Shown piece after piece: positions 39,653 to 49,468 of a stretch of DNA of 64,000 nucleotides. The notes under the pieces were generated by a model, which saw only the letters and a list, made by a program, of their open reading frames with translations, was not told the origin of the DNA and made no database searches. The DNA comes from Paenibacillus cellulosilyticus. Lineage in GTDB: Bacteria; Bacillota; Bacilli; Paenibacillales; Paenibacillaceae. Both the position numbers and the translations under genes were made by a program. How positions within the stretch are numbered: position 1 is the stretch's first letter; each line of letters starts with the position of its first letter. The stretch lies in assembly GCF_003182255.1 (NCBI RefSeq), contig NZ_QGTQ01000027.1:1-64000 (forward strand), given 5' to 3'.

Positions 39653-39778
39653 GTCGAAATCGGACTTTAAGCGGATATAGTTAGGACTGGCGAACTGTGC
39701 CGAAACCATGTAGAATAATATCGAAACATGCGTAGGTATCATTTTATAACAAATTACTTGGACATCGGGAGAGATCAT

Positions 39779-40477
39779 ATGAGTATCGATCCACGTACTA
39801 TGGCGACCCTGCTGAAGATGCAATGGACGAGTCAAACAAGCGGCGATTATGCAGCATCGCCTTTCACTGCCGTAACAGGCGACGGTGATTCTACAATATT
39901 TGACACATTACTGTCGCAATATATGTCAGGAGCAAGCATTGATACTTCGGACTTGTCGACGTATACATCGCTCGCATCACTTGGACTCGGTGACAATATC
40001 GTACCGCCAATTGCAGGTCTTGATGATTTGATGTACGCTTCGCTTCAACAACAGTCGGGCGCTACGGCTTCCTCGACGGAGTATGATACATACATTAATG
40101 AAGCTGCAGCGAAGTATGGCATCGATCCATCACTCATACGTGCGGTTATCCAAACAGAGTCGTCCTTCAACTCGAACGCCGTTTCTTCTGCTGGGGCGAA
40201 GGGCTTAATGCAGCTTATGGACGGCACGGCAAGAAGTCTTGGCGTAAACAATTCATTTGATCCAGCGCAAAATATAGAAGGAGGCACGAAGTATCTGGCC
40301 TCACTGCTGGACAAATATAACGGCAATGAAGCAGTGGCACTCGCTGCTTACAACGCTGGCCCAGGACGCGTAGACCGTTTACAGATCTCAACGAACGAGC
40401 AGCTCCAAGCGATGGCGTCATCGCTCCCAGTCGAGACCCAACGTTACGTAGCAAAAGTGCTGGCTGCTAAGTCGTAA
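39779..40477 (+). CDS. Lytic transglycosylase (SLT domain)
   Basis: 232 aa. ATG 39779 follows GGGAGAG. Residues 1-95 are not recognised. The C-terminal half is a soluble-lytic-transglycosylase domain: catalytic Glu in IQTESSFN, then [12 protein letters not shown] and [12 protein letters not shown]. No signal peptide or lipobox is visible, as in the Bacillus YjbJ type. It cleaves peptidoglycan glycan strands; the lack of an export signal is odd for a wall enzyme. Confidence 0.9.
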   Translation: MSIDPRTMATLLKMQWTSQTSGDYAASPFTAVTGDGDSTIFDTLLSQYMSGASIDTSDLSTYTSLASLGLGDNIVPPIAGLDDLMYASLQQQSGATASSTEYDTYINEAAAKYGIDPSLIRAVIQTESSFNSNAVSSAGAKGLMQLMDGTARSLGVNNSFDPAQNIEGGTKYLASLLDKYNGNEAVALAAYNAGPGRVDRLQISTNEQLQAMASSLPVETQRYVAKVLAAKS

Positions 40478-40517
40478 AAAGACGAACTTTCTTACACTAA
40501 TATTTTCAATTCGTCGG

Positions 40518-40541
40518 AAGGCTCCGTGAGGAGCCTTTCTT
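40518..40541 (+). terminator. Terminator after the transglycosylase
   Basis: AAGGCTCC/GGAGCCTT with loop GTGA and a short T tail. Confidence 0.75.
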
Positions 40542-40587
40542 GATTTATAAGTATCTTTTCTTCCTTTATTTACAACACAATAAGTAA

Positions 40588-40722
40588 GCTGTGCCCATAA
40601 GGGCACGCGAGTCCCGCCACCTAAGTATGCGACCGCACCTCTGCTCATCCCACGTTTTTCCTTCCGGGGTCCAGGGAACGGGAGTCCCATGGGGTCCTCC
40701 CTAGCAGGGAGGATTTAGGTGG
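40588..40722. repeat. Nested inverted-repeat element
   Basis: Contains GTGCCC-ATAA-GGGCAC (40592-40605), an outer pair CCACCTAA (40617-40624) with TTAGGTGG (40715-40722), and an inner hairpin TCCTCCCT-AGC-AGGGAGGA (about 40694-40712). No ORF. It resembles a structured dispersed repeat and shares its first 22 bases with 36211. Confidence 0.55.
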
Positions 40723-40771
40723 GTAGAAATTTTAGATTGTAGAACTTTATAAAGAAAACAACGGGGTTATA

Positions 40772-40785
40772 GGGGCGGAGCCCCT
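40772..40785 (+). promoter_or_regulatory. Hairpin next to the cysteine desulfurase RBS
   Basis: GGGGC-GGA-GCCCC ends just before the AAGGAGG ribosome site. It may affect access by ribosomes. No effect can be inferred from sequence alone. Confidence 0.35.
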
Positions 40786-40799
40786 AAGGAGGCATTGCC

Positions 40800-41954
40800 A
40801 TGCATTATTTCGATCACTGTGCTTCAACGCCGCCACGCGAAGAAGTCATTCAGACGCTCGCGGAAGTGATGCGCATTCATTATGCGAATCCATCTTCCAT
40901 TCATCAGGCTGGTGCCGAAGCTGGTCAGTTGATTGAGCGTTCGAGAGGGCTTATCGCGAAGCTATTCAAGACGAAGCCAGAGGAATGGGTATTCACGTCG
41001 GGAGGAACGGAGAGCAATAACCTCGCAATTCGAGGTGTGGCCAAACAGTTTGCAAGCCGCGGGAAGCATTTGATTACGACGATGGTGGAGCATGCCTCCG
41101 TGTACGAAACGTTCCAGCAATTAGAGCAGGACGGCTATAACGTTACGTATTTGCCGGTGGATGAGCGGGGGGTTGTGTCAATCGAGGCGCTGAAAGCGGC
41201 GCTAACGGATGAGACGATTCTCGTGAGCATCATGCATGTGAATAACGAGAACGGTGCTATTCAACCGATTGCTGAGATTGGCCGATTGCTGAAGGAGTAT
41301 CCGAAAACACTGTTCCACGTGGATGCTGTACAAAGTATTGGCAAGCTGCCAATTGAATTGACAAGCTGGGGCATCGATCTTCTGTCGGGTTCGGCTCACA
41401 AGGTGCGAGGACCAAAAGGGGTTGGCATTGTATACATTCGAAGCGGGCTATCTATTGCGCCGTTGCTCACTGGCGGTGAACAGGAGCGTGCGCTGCGTGC
41501 AGGCACGTCGAACACTCCGGCAATCGTTGCATCAGCAAAGGCGTTCCGAATGGCGATGGAAGCGGCAGAGAACCATAACAAGCAATGGACCTTGCTTCGC
41601 AATCAATTAATTGATCGGCTATCTCAAATACCGGAGTTAATCGTGAACAGCAGCAAGGACTCACGCCACTCGGCTCCACATATCGTTCATTTCAGCTACC
41701 CTGGGATGAAACCGGAGGTAATGGTTCATGCGCTGGAGAAGCTAGGATTTGTCGTCTCGACCAAATCGGCTTGCTCCTCCAAGGATGACAAACCATCGCG
41801 TGTTATTTTGGCGATGTCGGGTGATGCAAGACGTGCGGCCAGCGGGATCAGAATCAGCTTTGGGGACGAGCATACGGCAAGTGATGTGGAGCAGCTTGCA
41901 GATGCCATTGGGCGTACAGTAGCTGATTTGAAGCCAATGGAGAGGAGAATTTAA
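40800..41954 (+). CDS. Cysteine desulfurase (NifS/IscS family)
   Basis: 384 aa, PLP enzyme releasing sulfur from cysteine. PLP lysine in SAHKVRGPKG (about 201), and catalytic Cys in STKSACSSKD (about 325). It directly precedes thiI, with no gap, so it most likely supplies sulfur for tRNA 4-thiouridine, like NifZ-ThiI in Bacillus subtilis. Confidence 0.94.
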   Translation: MHYFDHCASTPPREEVIQTLAEVMRIHYANPSSIHQAGAEAGQLIERSRGLIAKLFKTKPEEWVFTSGGTESNNLAIRGVAKQFASRGKHLITTMVEHASVYETFQQLEQDGYNVTYLPVDERGVVSIEALKAALTDETILVSIMHVNNENGAIQPIAEIGRLLKEYPKTLFHVDAVQSIGKLPIELTSWGIDLLSGSAHKVRGPKGVGIVYIRSGLSIAPLLTGGEQERALRAGTSNTPAIVASAKAFRMAMEAAENHNKQWTLLRNQLIDRLSQIPELIVNSSKDSRHSAPHIVHFSYPGMKPEVMVHALEKLGFVVSTKSACSSKDDKPSRVILAMSGDARRAASGIRISFGDEHTASDVEQLADAIGRTVADLKPMERRI

Positions 41955-43229
41955 TTGTCGTCAACAATGAGATCAGGATCTTTGAACGAAGATCAACATC
42001 ACTCTGCTTATGATATGGTATTACTGCGTCTAGGCAGTGAAATTACGGTGAAGGGGAAAAACCGTCATCGGTTCGAGCAAGTGCTCGCGGATCATGTACG
42101 CAAAGCATTGCGTCCATTTGAGCGGGTAGTCGTACAGCATACGTACGGCAGACTGTATGTGATGCTTAATGAGCATCCATACGAGGAGGTAGCAGCTGCG
42201 CTGCGTGACGTATTCGGCCTTGTCTCATTCAGTCCGGTTAAGAAGGCGGAAGCGGAACTGGATGCGATTCGTGATACTGCATTGGCTGTATTCAGAGCGA
42301 ATAAAGGACCGAAGAGCACATTCAAAGTAACGGTTAAACGCGGCTGGAAGCAATTCCCCCATAATTCGATGGAAATGAACCATCAGGTTGCTTCGCATGT
42401 CCTGCGTGAAACACCGGAGCTGAAGGTAGATATTCGTAATCCCGACGTGGAGCTTCGTGTGGATATCCAACAGGGCGCGGCATATGTGTACTGTGACGTC
42501 GAGCAAGGAGCAGGTGGTTTCCCTTACGGTGCGAACGGCAAAGCGCTGCTGCTGCTTTCTGGCGGCATTGACAGCCCCGTAGCCGGATGGCTTGGCATGC
42601 GGAAGGGTTTGACGCTCGAAGCTGTTCATTTCCACTCCTATCCGTTTACAAGCGAGCAAGCGAAGGAGAAAGTTGTCACGCTCTCGAAGCGGCTGCTTCA
42701 TTATACGAATGGCAAGTTCAAGCTGCATCTCGTGCCGTTCACCGATATTCAGACGAGCTTTGCTCAAGCTGGCCAGGAACGGCTTATCATTACGTTGATG
42801 CGGCGCGCAATGCTTCGCATTACAGAAATGATTGCAGAGCGCGAAAGTGCCCATGCGATCGTGACGGGCGACAGCCTTGGTCAAGTCGCCAGCCAGACGC
42901 TCGGCAGCATGAACGTTATCGGACGAGCTACAGATCTGCCGCTTCTGCGGCCGCTCGTTATGATGGACAAAGTCGATATCATTCGAATCGCGGAGCAGAT
43001 CGGCACGTATGAGACGAGCATTTTGCCTTATGAGGATTGCTGTACCTTGTTCGTACCGAAGTCGCCAACGACGAATCCGAATCTAGAATCGGTCGAGAAA
43101 GCGGAAGCGACGATCGACAACCTTGATGAGATGATCGCTCTCGCCGTTAAGAATACGGTAACTGTCGTTTTGAAGCAGGATGAGGCCGAGAAAAAGGCAG
43201 CAGAAACAGCAGAAGACCGCTGGTTCTAA
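41955..43229 (+). CDS. thiI: tRNA 4-thiouridine synthetase ThiI
   Basis: 424 aa, TTG start 41955 after GAGAGGAGAAT. NFLD and THUMP domains (about 20-170), then the PP-loop LLLSGGIDSPVAGW (about 196-209). There is no C-terminal rhodanese domain, as in other Firmicutes, which fits use of a dedicated desulfurase partner. The product thiolates U8 of tRNA. Confidence 0.96.
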   Translation: MSSTMRSGSLNEDQHHSAYDMVLLRLGSEITVKGKNRHRFEQVLADHVRKALRPFERVVVQHTYGRLYVMLNEHPYEEVAAALRDVFGLVSFSPVKKAEAELDAIRDTALAVFRANKGPKSTFKVTVKRGWKQFPHNSMEMNHQVASHVLRETPELKVDIRNPDVELRVDIQQGAAYVYCDVEQGAGGFPYGANGKALLLLSGGIDSPVAGWLGMRKGLTLEAVHFHSYPFTSEQAKEKVVTLSKRLLHYTNGKFKLHLVPFTDIQTSFAQAGQERLIITLMRRAMLRITEMIAERESAHAIVTGDSLGQVASQTLGSMNVIGRATDLPLLRPLVMMDKVDIIRIAEQIGTYETSILPYEDCCTLFVPKSPTTNPNLESVEKAEATIDNLDEMIALAVKNTVTVVLKQDEAEKKAAETAEDRWF

Positions 43230-43252
43230 ATTAACCTTTACAATAATGATAA

Positions 43253-43281
43253 AACAGGGACTCCTAAGCGGAGTCCCTGTT
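43253..43281 (-). terminator. Terminator overlapping the terC stop
   Basis: A 12-bp stem AACAGGGACTCC with loop TAAGC. On the minus strand a TTTT tail follows. The stop codon of the minus-strand TerC gene (43264-43266) lies at the tip of the stem. On the plus strand the tail is poor, so it mainly serves the minus gene. Confidence 0.75.
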
Positions 43282-43989
43282 GCTTATAACGGCTTGCTTA
43301 CTCGTACGCTGCTTCCGTCTGCGTTTGAAGTTGTTTGTTGCCATACCTGCAACGACAACCAATAAGATACACAATGCAATAAAGCCCCAAAAAATCCACG
43401 CGCTTTGATCGAAGAAAGATTTGAGTTTCTCTTCATGGGTAATCATCTTAGCCGCGGTATAAGCGAGTACGCCGGAGCCGACGTATACAATCCATGGGAA
43501 TCGATTAATGAGACGGATAAACAAAGTGCTTCCCCATACGACGATCGGAATGCTGATGAGGAGTCCGAGAATAACGAGCAAGTCGTTGCCGTGTGCCGCA
43601 CCTGCTACTGCGATAACGTTATCCAGCCCCATTGCGGCATCTGCGATAATAATGGTCCGAATCGACTGCCAGAGCGTGCTTCCGGCTTTGATATTATCGT
43701 GGTCCTCTTCCTGCACCAGCAGCTTATAAGCGATGAATAAGAGCAGGATGCCCCCAACGACTAGCAGCCAAGGAATTTCTAACAAATGGACAACGAGCAG
43801 CGTAGCGACTGCACGAATGACGACCGCGCCGATCGTTCCCCCGATGACTGCCTTGCGCTGTTGTGCTGCAGGCAAATTCCGAGCGGCCATGCCAATGACG
43901 ATTGCGTTATCACCTGCTAACACCAGGTCGATGAACACAATTTGCAGCAGAGCAGCAGCAAACGCCCACGATAAAATTTCCAGCTCCAT
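43264..43989 (-). CDS. TerC-family integral membrane protein
   Basis: 241 aa, seven membrane helices, with the two conserved acidic motifs LAGDNAIVIG (near 24) and MGLDNVIAV (near 120). TerC proteins of this YjbE type act in metal (often Mn2+) export or metalation of exported proteins. It has a paralogue (44352) divergently placed, about 360 bp away. GGAGGG precedes the ATG. Confidence 0.92.
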   Translation of the reverse strand: MELEILSWAFAAALLQIVFIDLVLAGDNAIVIGMAARNLPAAQQRKAVIGGTIGAVVIRAVATLLVVHLLEIPWLLVVGGILLLFIAYKLLVQEEDHDNIKAGSTLWQSIRTIIIADAAMGLDNVIAVAGAAHGNDLLVILGLLISIPIVVWGSTLFIRLINRFPWIVYVGSGVLAYTAAKMITHEEKLKSFFDQSAWIFWGFIALCILLVVVAGMATNNFKRRRKQRTSKQAVISNRDSA

Positions 43990-44120
43990 TTCAATAAGCC
44001 CTCCTCATGCGTTCAACTATTTCTCCTTACGGACGAATGAAGACATACGTTTCAACCAAAATTGTGAACATATTTGTACAGGCTTGGACATACCTCTGAT
44101 TAAGCGGATGCTTTCTCAAG

Positions 44121-44335
44121 GAAGTTAGCAAATTGCTAAGCGTATGCTTTCGAAGCAAGCAATTTGCTTGCAGGCAGTGGTGTCGAAGAAGTTAGCAAAT
44201 TGCTAAGCGTATGCTTTCGAAGCAAGCAATTTGCTTGCAGGCAGTATCACAAGGATGTTAGCAAATTGCTAAGCGTATGCTTTCGTAGTGAGCAATTTGC
44301 TCGCAGGTAGTATCTCAATGTAGTTAGCAAATTGC
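44121..44335. repeat. Tandem 66-67 bp hairpin repeats between terC genes
   Basis: Units start at 44121, 44188, 44254 and 44320 (partial). Each full unit has an 11-bp perfect inverted repeat, AGCAAATTGCT and AGCAATTTGCT, 20 bp apart, and ends in GCAGGCAGT or GCAGGTAGT. A degenerate half unit lies at about 44098-44120. They lie in the leader of the plus-strand TerC gene, ending 4 bp before its ribosome site. Confidence 0.75.
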
Positions 44336-44351
44336 TTTAAGGAGTGTGTAC

Positions 44352-45035
44352 ATGTTGGATAGCCTACTCGTATTTATGCAGATCGTCCTCATTAATATGC
44401 TGCTTAGCGGCGATAATGCCGTCGTCATCGCGATGGCGAGCAATGGGCTGCCTAATGCCCAGCGGAAAAAAGCCGTATGGTGGGGGAGCGCTGCAGCTGT
44501 ACTGCTTCGCTGTATATTGACGGTTGCGGCGGTCGCGCTGCTTCAAATTCCATACCTGCAGGCGACAGGCGCACTACTGCTTGGCATGATTGCCGTAAAG
44601 CTGTTCCGTGACGCGTTTAATGGCGATGAGGCGGACATGCTGGGCAATGGCGGCCGTAAACGCTCGGTCTCGCTTATAACGGCAATCCGTACGATCGTCG
44701 CGGCCGATTTTATTATGAGCTTGGACAATGTGCTCGCAATTGCGGCGATTGCTGATGGCGAACCGGTGCTGCTCATTCTCGGTATTGTTGCCAGCATTCC
44801 GATCATCATATGGGGCAGCCATTTTGTAGGGGCGCTGCTTCGAAAGTTTCCTCCACTGGTGTATGTTGGGGCTGCGCTGCTCGGCTACGCGGCTGGTGAA
44901 ATGCTGGTAAGCGATCCAGGATTAAATAAGTTGTTTCACAGCACGTCAACTTTGCATGAGGCTGTTCCGTTGTTCTGCATCCCACTGGTTATCATTATAG
45001 GACTCATTGGCAGGCCTAAACTTCGTACGCATTAA
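44352..45035 (+). CDS. TerC-family integral membrane protein
   Basis: 227 aa from ATG 44352, 7 bases after AAGGAG. About seven membrane helices, with LSGDNAVVIA (about 17-26) and MSLDNVLAI (about 119-127), the acidic residues expected to bind metal. Similar to but not the same as the minus-strand protein at 43264; likely a paralogue. Confidence 0.92.
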   Translation: MLDSLLVFMQIVLINMLLSGDNAVVIAMASNGLPNAQRKKAVWWGSAAAVLLRCILTVAAVALLQIPYLQATGALLLGMIAVKLFRDAFNGDEADMLGNGGRKRSVSLITAIRTIVAADFIMSLDNVLAIAAIADGEPVLLILGIVASIPIIIWGSHFVGALLRKFPPLVYVGAALLGYAAGEMLVSDPGLNKLFHSTSTLHEAVPLFCIPLVIIIGLIGRPKLRTH

Positions 45036-45052
45036 TCGGGCATAAAGATCGT

Positions 45053-45101
45053 GTCGGCTGCATCTGACTCTGCGGAGCGGATGAGCCGACATTTTCTTTT
45101 T
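45053..45101 (+). terminator. Terminator after terC
   Basis: GTCGGCT-GCATC pairs with GATG-AGCCGAC, then a T-rich tail. Confidence 0.8.
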
Positions 45102-45249
45102 ACAATCAACCTGTGGTTTACACTGGTTTTTTATGCTCAGTTCTATTACACTAGAGGTTGCGAGAAGTGACGGGATCGTGTCGTCTTTCGTCGAAAGAGA
45201 TTGGCGGCGATACAGATACCGATTGTAACCGGAACGATCGGGGGGAATC

Positions 45250-45738
45250 ATGTTGTCTAAACAGCATTATGCAGGTATCGCTCTGCTTGGAGCAGGGCTT
45301 GTCATTCTGCTTGGCAAAGCAGGCTTTTTCAGCTTTATCGGCAGTATACTGTGGCCAGTCGTACTGCTCATCGCAGGCATTCTGCTGCACGTGCTTTACT
45401 TCGGGAGAATGCTTCCAACAGTCGCGCTTGTGCCAGCAGGGACGCTTTCAGTCTACGGACTGTTATTTCTGTTCTGCAGTGTGTTCGGGTGGTCGTTTTT
45501 TCAACACTTGTGGCCGTTGGTACTGTTTGGCCCGGCAGCGGGATTGTATGAATATTACGCCTTCGAACCATTTAAGCCTCGCCTTGCACTGCAGCTAGCC
45601 GTTGGCTTGGGGGCTGTGACGGTCGTTGCGTTTGGTTTCATCCTCATTACAAGCTGGAGCATCTATGTCATCGGGCTTGTACTGATTGGAGCAGGCTTGT
45701 GGCTGACGGTAGGGCGCGGCCGCAAGTCACGTTGGTAG
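45250..45738 (+). CDS. Unrecognised membrane protein
   Basis: 162 aa, six membrane helices, ending in a basic tail. Fold pattern like the membrane domain of LiaF/DUF5668 proteins, including the GAGLVILLGKAGFF start and a repeated WP-L. Function unknown. GGGGGAA lies ahead of the ATG. Confidence 0.75.
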   Translation: MLSKQHYAGIALLGAGLVILLGKAGFFSFIGSILWPVVLLIAGILLHVLYFGRMLPTVALVPAGTLSVYGLLFLFCSVFGWSFFQHLWPLVLFGPAAGLYEYYAFEPFKPRLALQLAVGLGAVTVVAFGFILITSWSIYVIGLVLIGAGLWLTVGRGRKSRW

Positions 45739-45805
45739 TGCCCGCCCCCTGCATTCGCACCCGGTAATAATATAGAACATAGACAAATTGGAGTGGATTA
45801 AGATC

Positions 45806-47653
45806 ATGAAAGAAAGACAGAACATCCGCAACATCGCGATTATTGCACACGTTGACCACGGCAAGACAACGCTCGTAGACAAGCTGCTTCAGCAATCTGG
45901 TACGTTCCGTGACCATGAAGCGGTACAAGAGCGCGCGATGGACTCGAACGATATCGAGCGGGAGCGCGGTATTACGATTTTGGCGAAAAATACGGCGATC
46001 AATTACAAAGAGTATCTGATCAACATCGTCGATACGCCAGGCCACGCCGACTTCGGCGGCGAAGTAGAACGTATTATGAAAATGGTTGACGGCGTATGTC
46101 TCGTTGTTGACTCCTTCGAGGGCTGTATGCCACAGACGAAATTCGTGCTCCGCAAAGCGCTCGAATCGAACCTGACACCAATCGTAGTTGTTAACAAAAT
46201 CGACCGCCCGAACGCTCGTCCTGCAGAAGTAATCGACGAAGTGCTCGATCTGTTCATCGAGCTTGGCGCTTCGGACGAGCAGCTTGACTTCCCAGTCGTA
46301 TACGCTTCGGGACTTATGGGCACGTCGAGCTTGGAGCCGGAAGTAGAGAAGCAAGAAGAGAACATGCGCGCCCTGTACGATACGATTGTGGAGAAAATCC
46401 CATCGCCTACCGAAAGTGTAGAGGAGCCGCTGCAATTCCTCGTTACGCTGCTTGATTATAACGAATACCTGGGTCGTATCGCCGTTGGCCGCGTTAACCG
46501 CGGTGTAGTAAAGCAAGGTCAAGCCATTGCTGTTATGACGCGTGAAGGCGGCATTAAGCAAGCTCGCATCGAGAAGCTGTTTGGCTTCCACGGACTGAAA
46601 CGTATCGAGGTTGAAGAAGCTGGCGCAGGTGACATCGTTGCAATCGCTGGTATTAAAGATATTAATATCGGCGAAACGCTCGCTGATCCAGCGAATCCAG
46701 AAGCGCTGCCTGTCCTGACGATCGATGAGCCGACGCTGCAAATGACGTTCCTCGTGAACAACAGCCCATTCGCAGGCCGCGAAGGTAAATGGGTAACATC
46801 CCGTAAGCTTCGCGAACGTCTGTACAAAGAGCTGGAGACGGACGTTGCGCTGCGCGTTGAGGATACGGACAGCCCGGACGCATTCATCGTTGCTGGTCGC
46901 GGTGAGCTGCACCTCGGTATTCTGATCGAGAACATGCGTCGTGAAGGTTTTGAGATGCAAGTGTCTAAGCCTGAAGTTATCGTTAAAGAAGTGGACGGCG
47001 TGAAATGCGAGCCGTACGAGCGACTGCTCATCGACGTACCAGAAGAGAGCATGGGCGCAGTAATGGAAAGTCTCGGAACGCGTAAAGCCGAGATGGTGAA
47101 CATGATTAACAACGGTACAGGCCAAGTTCGCCTTGAATTCATCATGCCAGCTCGTGGTCTGATCGGCTATCGTACGAACTTCCTGACGATGACGCGCGGC
47201 TATGGCATTATGAACCATGCATTCGACAGCTTTGGTCCAGTTATCGCTTCTAATGTTGGCGGACGTCACCAAGGCGTACTCGTATCGAGCGAGAACGGCA
47301 CGTCGACGTTCTATGGCATGCTGGGCGTTGAGGATCGCGGTATGCTGTTCCTTGAGCCAGGTACGGAAGTATACGAAGGCATGATCGTTGGCGAGCACAA
47401 CCGCGACAACGACATTATCGTTAATATTTGTAAAGAAAAAGCGCTGACGAACGTTCGTTCGGCTACGAAGGAAGATACGGTTAAGCTGAAAACGCCAATC
47501 CTGTTCTCTCTCGAGGCAGCGCTGGAGTACCTCAACGATGACGAATATTGCGAAATCACACCGAAATCGGTTCGTCTTCGTAAGAAGATCCTGAACAAAA
47601 GCGAGCGCGAGCGTGCGGAGAAGCACCGCAAAATGGCGCAAGCCAACGCGTAA
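45806..47653 (+). CDS. typA: Translational GTPase TypA/BipA
   Basis: 615 aa from ATG 45806 (the frame is open to 45788). G1 AHVDHGKTT, switch [19 protein letters not shown], then domains II/III/V and the BipA C-terminal domain. A ribosome-associated GTPase needed for assembly at low temperature or stress. Followed by ylaH as in Bacillus. Confidence 0.98.
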   Translation: MKERQNIRNIAIIAHVDHGKTTLVDKLLQQSGTFRDHEAVQERAMDSNDIERERGITILAKNTAINYKEYLINIVDTPGHADFGGEVERIMKMVDGVCLVVDSFEGCMPQTKFVLRKALESNLTPIVVVNKIDRPNARPAEVIDEVLDLFIELGASDEQLDFPVVYASGLMGTSSLEPEVEKQEENMRALYDTIVEKIPSPTESVEEPLQFLVTLLDYNEYLGRIAVGRVNRGVVKQGQAIAVMTREGGIKQARIEKLFGFHGLKRIEVEEAGAGDIVAIAGIKDINIGETLADPANPEALPVLTIDEPTLQMTFLVNNSPFAGREGKWVTSRKLRERLYKELETDVALRVEDTDSPDAFIVAGRGELHLGILIENMRREGFEMQVSKPEVIVKEVDGVKCEPYERLLIDVPEESMGAVMESLGTRKAEMVNMINNGTGQVRLEFIMPARGLIGYRTNFLTMTRGYGIMNHAFDSFGPVIASNVGGRHQGVLVSSENGTSTFYGMLGVEDRGMLFLEPGTEVYEGMIVGEHNRDNDIIVNICKEKALTNVRSATKEDTVKLKTPILFSLEAALEYLNDDEYCEITPKSVRLRKKILNKSERERAEKHRKMAQANA

Positions 47654-47686
47654 CGCTGTGAACGACGTTGAAGGAGGATTTGTACG

Positions 47687-47986
47687 ATGCAAGAATGGTT
47701 TAGCAACCATCCGCTCGTTACGTACGTCTTAATATTGGCGTGCATCATTTACATCTTCAATGCGGTGTTTCGAGTCAAGCGACTGCCGATCCTCAAGGAA
47801 GTTCTTGCACACCTCGTCATGGCGATTGGAGCGTTCGTTCTGTACATTCTTCAGGTCGATAAGCTGCCAATCATTCAATGCATGGCAGTGGCGATTCTCA
47901 TGATGATGATGCTTCGTGGACGGCAGCTGTACGACAAGCTGCGCAGCAAGCGCAACGGAGACGTTAAGACAGATTCTAGCCAGTAA
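47687..47986 (+). CDS. ylaH: YlaH-like membrane protein
   Basis: 99 aa with two or three membrane helices. Matches Bacillus YlaH by position (after typA) and by its short, charged tail. AAGGAGG precedes the ATG. Function unknown. Confidence 0.8.
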   Translation: MQEWFSNHPLVTYVLILACIIYIFNAVFRVKRLPILKEVLAHLVMAIGAFVLYILQVDKLPIIQCMAVAILMMMMLRGRQLYDKLRSKRNGDVKTDSSQ

Positions 47987-48023
47987 CCATTAGCCTGTAA
48001 TAGGCGAGGAGCGATGAGGTCAG

Positions 48024-48299
48024 ATGAAGCTGGAGGATGCTCTCTTCAATTGGCTGCAAATCGAACGTGTGGCGCAGGCGCGGCCCGACGATGAGGCCGC
48101 GCTTGATACACGAGATTTTTTCCTGCAAGTGCTTCGGGAGGATCACGGAATTAATCGAGTCCGTGTAACTTCCGAGGATGCGACGATGGTGTATGTGCGC
48201 ATCGAGAAGGAGGAAGGCGGCACGAAGCTGTTTTTCTTCGATCGTGAGGCGGCAGACCAGCTGGTGAATGATGTCTATAATGATCGCTGTCAATCATGA
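48024..48299 (+). CDS. Unrecognised small cytosolic protein
   Basis: 91 aa, mixed alpha/beta with no membrane segment: KLEDALFNWLQIERVAQARP near the start, then a beta-rich half. Followed at once by the LCP gene region. AGGAGCGATGAGG is the likely ribosome site. Likely cotranscribed with ylaH. Function unknown. Confidence 0.75.
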   Translation: MKLEDALFNWLQIERVAQARPDDEAALDTRDFFLQVLREDHGINRVRVTSEDATMVYVRIEKEEGGTKLFFFDREAADQLVNDVYNDRCQS

Positions 48300-48326
48300 A
48301 TGACACATGGACAGAAGGTGATTACG

Positions 48327-49397
48327 ATGGATTCGAATACGCCGCTGCCGCCCCGCTCGGGCAAAAGGATGTCCAATGGAGGCAACCAGAAGCAGACGTA
48401 TAAGACAAGCAAGGCAGTAAAGCCGAAGAAACGTGTCCGATGGGGCAGGATTATCGGGATGCTGGTTCTCGCGGCTGTATTGTTGATTGGATGGTTTGTT
48501 GTCGATCTATTCTTCAAAGCAGATAAGGCTATCGGCGTCATCTCGCTGCCAACCAAGAATGTCGAGGTTCCAGCGGAGGAGTCGGTTAAGGTGAAGCCGA
48601 CTGCCGTCCTGCTGCTCGGGCTTGATTCGCGTGAGAAAACCGGAACGATGAATACAGACGTCATTATGGTCGCGGCAATGAATCCGGAGACGAAGAAAGT
48701 GACTGTCGTAACCGTCCCTCGTGACACGAAGATTGAACAATCAGGTTACGCCCAGCACAAGGCAAACAGCTATTATGCAAATTTCTATCATGAGGCACTG
48801 AAGACCACGGATGATAAAGAAGAAGCAAAGCTTCAGGCGCTTGATAAGATGAAGACGATGTTTGGCCGTTACTTCGGTATCGACATCAAGTATGCATCGA
48901 TCATAAACTTCCAAGGCTTCGCGGATGTCGTTGATGCATTGGGTGGTGTTGAGGTCGACGTCGATATGGACATGCGTTATGTCGATAATGCAGACGGTAC
49001 GAACATCAACCTGAAGAAAGGCCTCCAAGAGCTTAACGGGGAACAAGCACTTGACTTTGTTCGATACCGTAAATCGAATGATGGCAAGAACATGTCGAGC
49101 GATTTCGACCGCAATCGCCGTCAAGGTGAAGTTCTTGGTGAGATTGTCGATCGCCTGAAGTCACTCGGCGGCGCAACGAAACTTGGCTCGGTCATCGAGG
49201 CAGTAGGCGGCAACATGCGGACGGATATTCCGGAATCGGAAATTAAGCAGCTGATGTTCACTTATTTCGGTCTGACACGTTCAGACGTCGAATTTATGCC
49301 GCTTGAAGGCAAATGGATTAGTCCGTATGTTCATGCGGACGAGCAAAGCCTAGCGGATACCCGTCAAGCGCTGAGAGCCCAATTGTCCGATCAGTAG
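48327..49397 (+). CDS. LytR-CpsA-Psr family glycopolymer transferase
   Basis: 356 aa from ATG 48327 (AGAAGGTGAT site); an ATG at 48300 is in frame but lacks a site. Basic cytosolic tail, one membrane helix (about 43-62) and an extracellular LCP domain with TDVIMVAAMNP, TVPRDTKIE and DFVRYRK. LCP enzymes attach teichoic acids or other glycopolymers to peptidoglycan. Confidence 0.95.
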   Translation: MDSNTPLPPRSGKRMSNGGNQKQTYKTSKAVKPKKRVRWGRIIGMLVLAAVLLIGWFVVDLFFKADKAIGVISLPTKNVEVPAEESVKVKPTAVLLLGLDSREKTGTMNTDVIMVAAMNPETKKVTVVTVPRDTKIEQSGYAQHKANSYYANFYHEALKTTDDKEEAKLQALDKMKTMFGRYFGIDIKYASIINFQGFADVVDALGGVEVDVDMDMRYVDNADGTNINLKKGLQELNGEQALDFVRYRKSNDGKNMSSDFDRNRRQGEVLGEIVDRLKSLGGATKLGSVIEAVGGNMRTDIPESEIKQLMFTYFGLTRSDVEFMPLEGKWISPYVHADEQSLADTRQALRAQLSDQ

Positions 49398-49418
49398 TAG
49401 TACGAAGCGTATAAGCTG

Positions 49419-49427
49419 TGTTATAAT
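49419..49427 (+). promoter_or_regulatory. Extended -10 promoter of small gene
   Basis: TGT-TATAAT, an extended -10 with a perfect hexamer, 40 bp upstream of the 46-codon gene. The -35 position does not match. Confidence 0.6.
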
Positions 49428-49468
49428 GGGGATACGCAGTAGACGCCATTGCCAAGGAGGTCATGCCG

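Noticed and set aside
44121-44335. CRISPR array
   Set aside because: Units are near-identical along their whole length with no unique spacers, and each contains its own inverted repeat.
44101-44345. Mn2+ riboswitch (yybP-ykoY type) before terC
   Set aside because: The conserved internal loops are not seen; the leader is filled by the tandem hairpins.
45668-47710. 680-codon open frame opposite typA
   Set aside because: It is on the antisense strand of an unmistakable, highly conserved gene and its product is low in recognisable features; codon bias of typA explains it. The same holds for long frames opposite glyS and ahcY.
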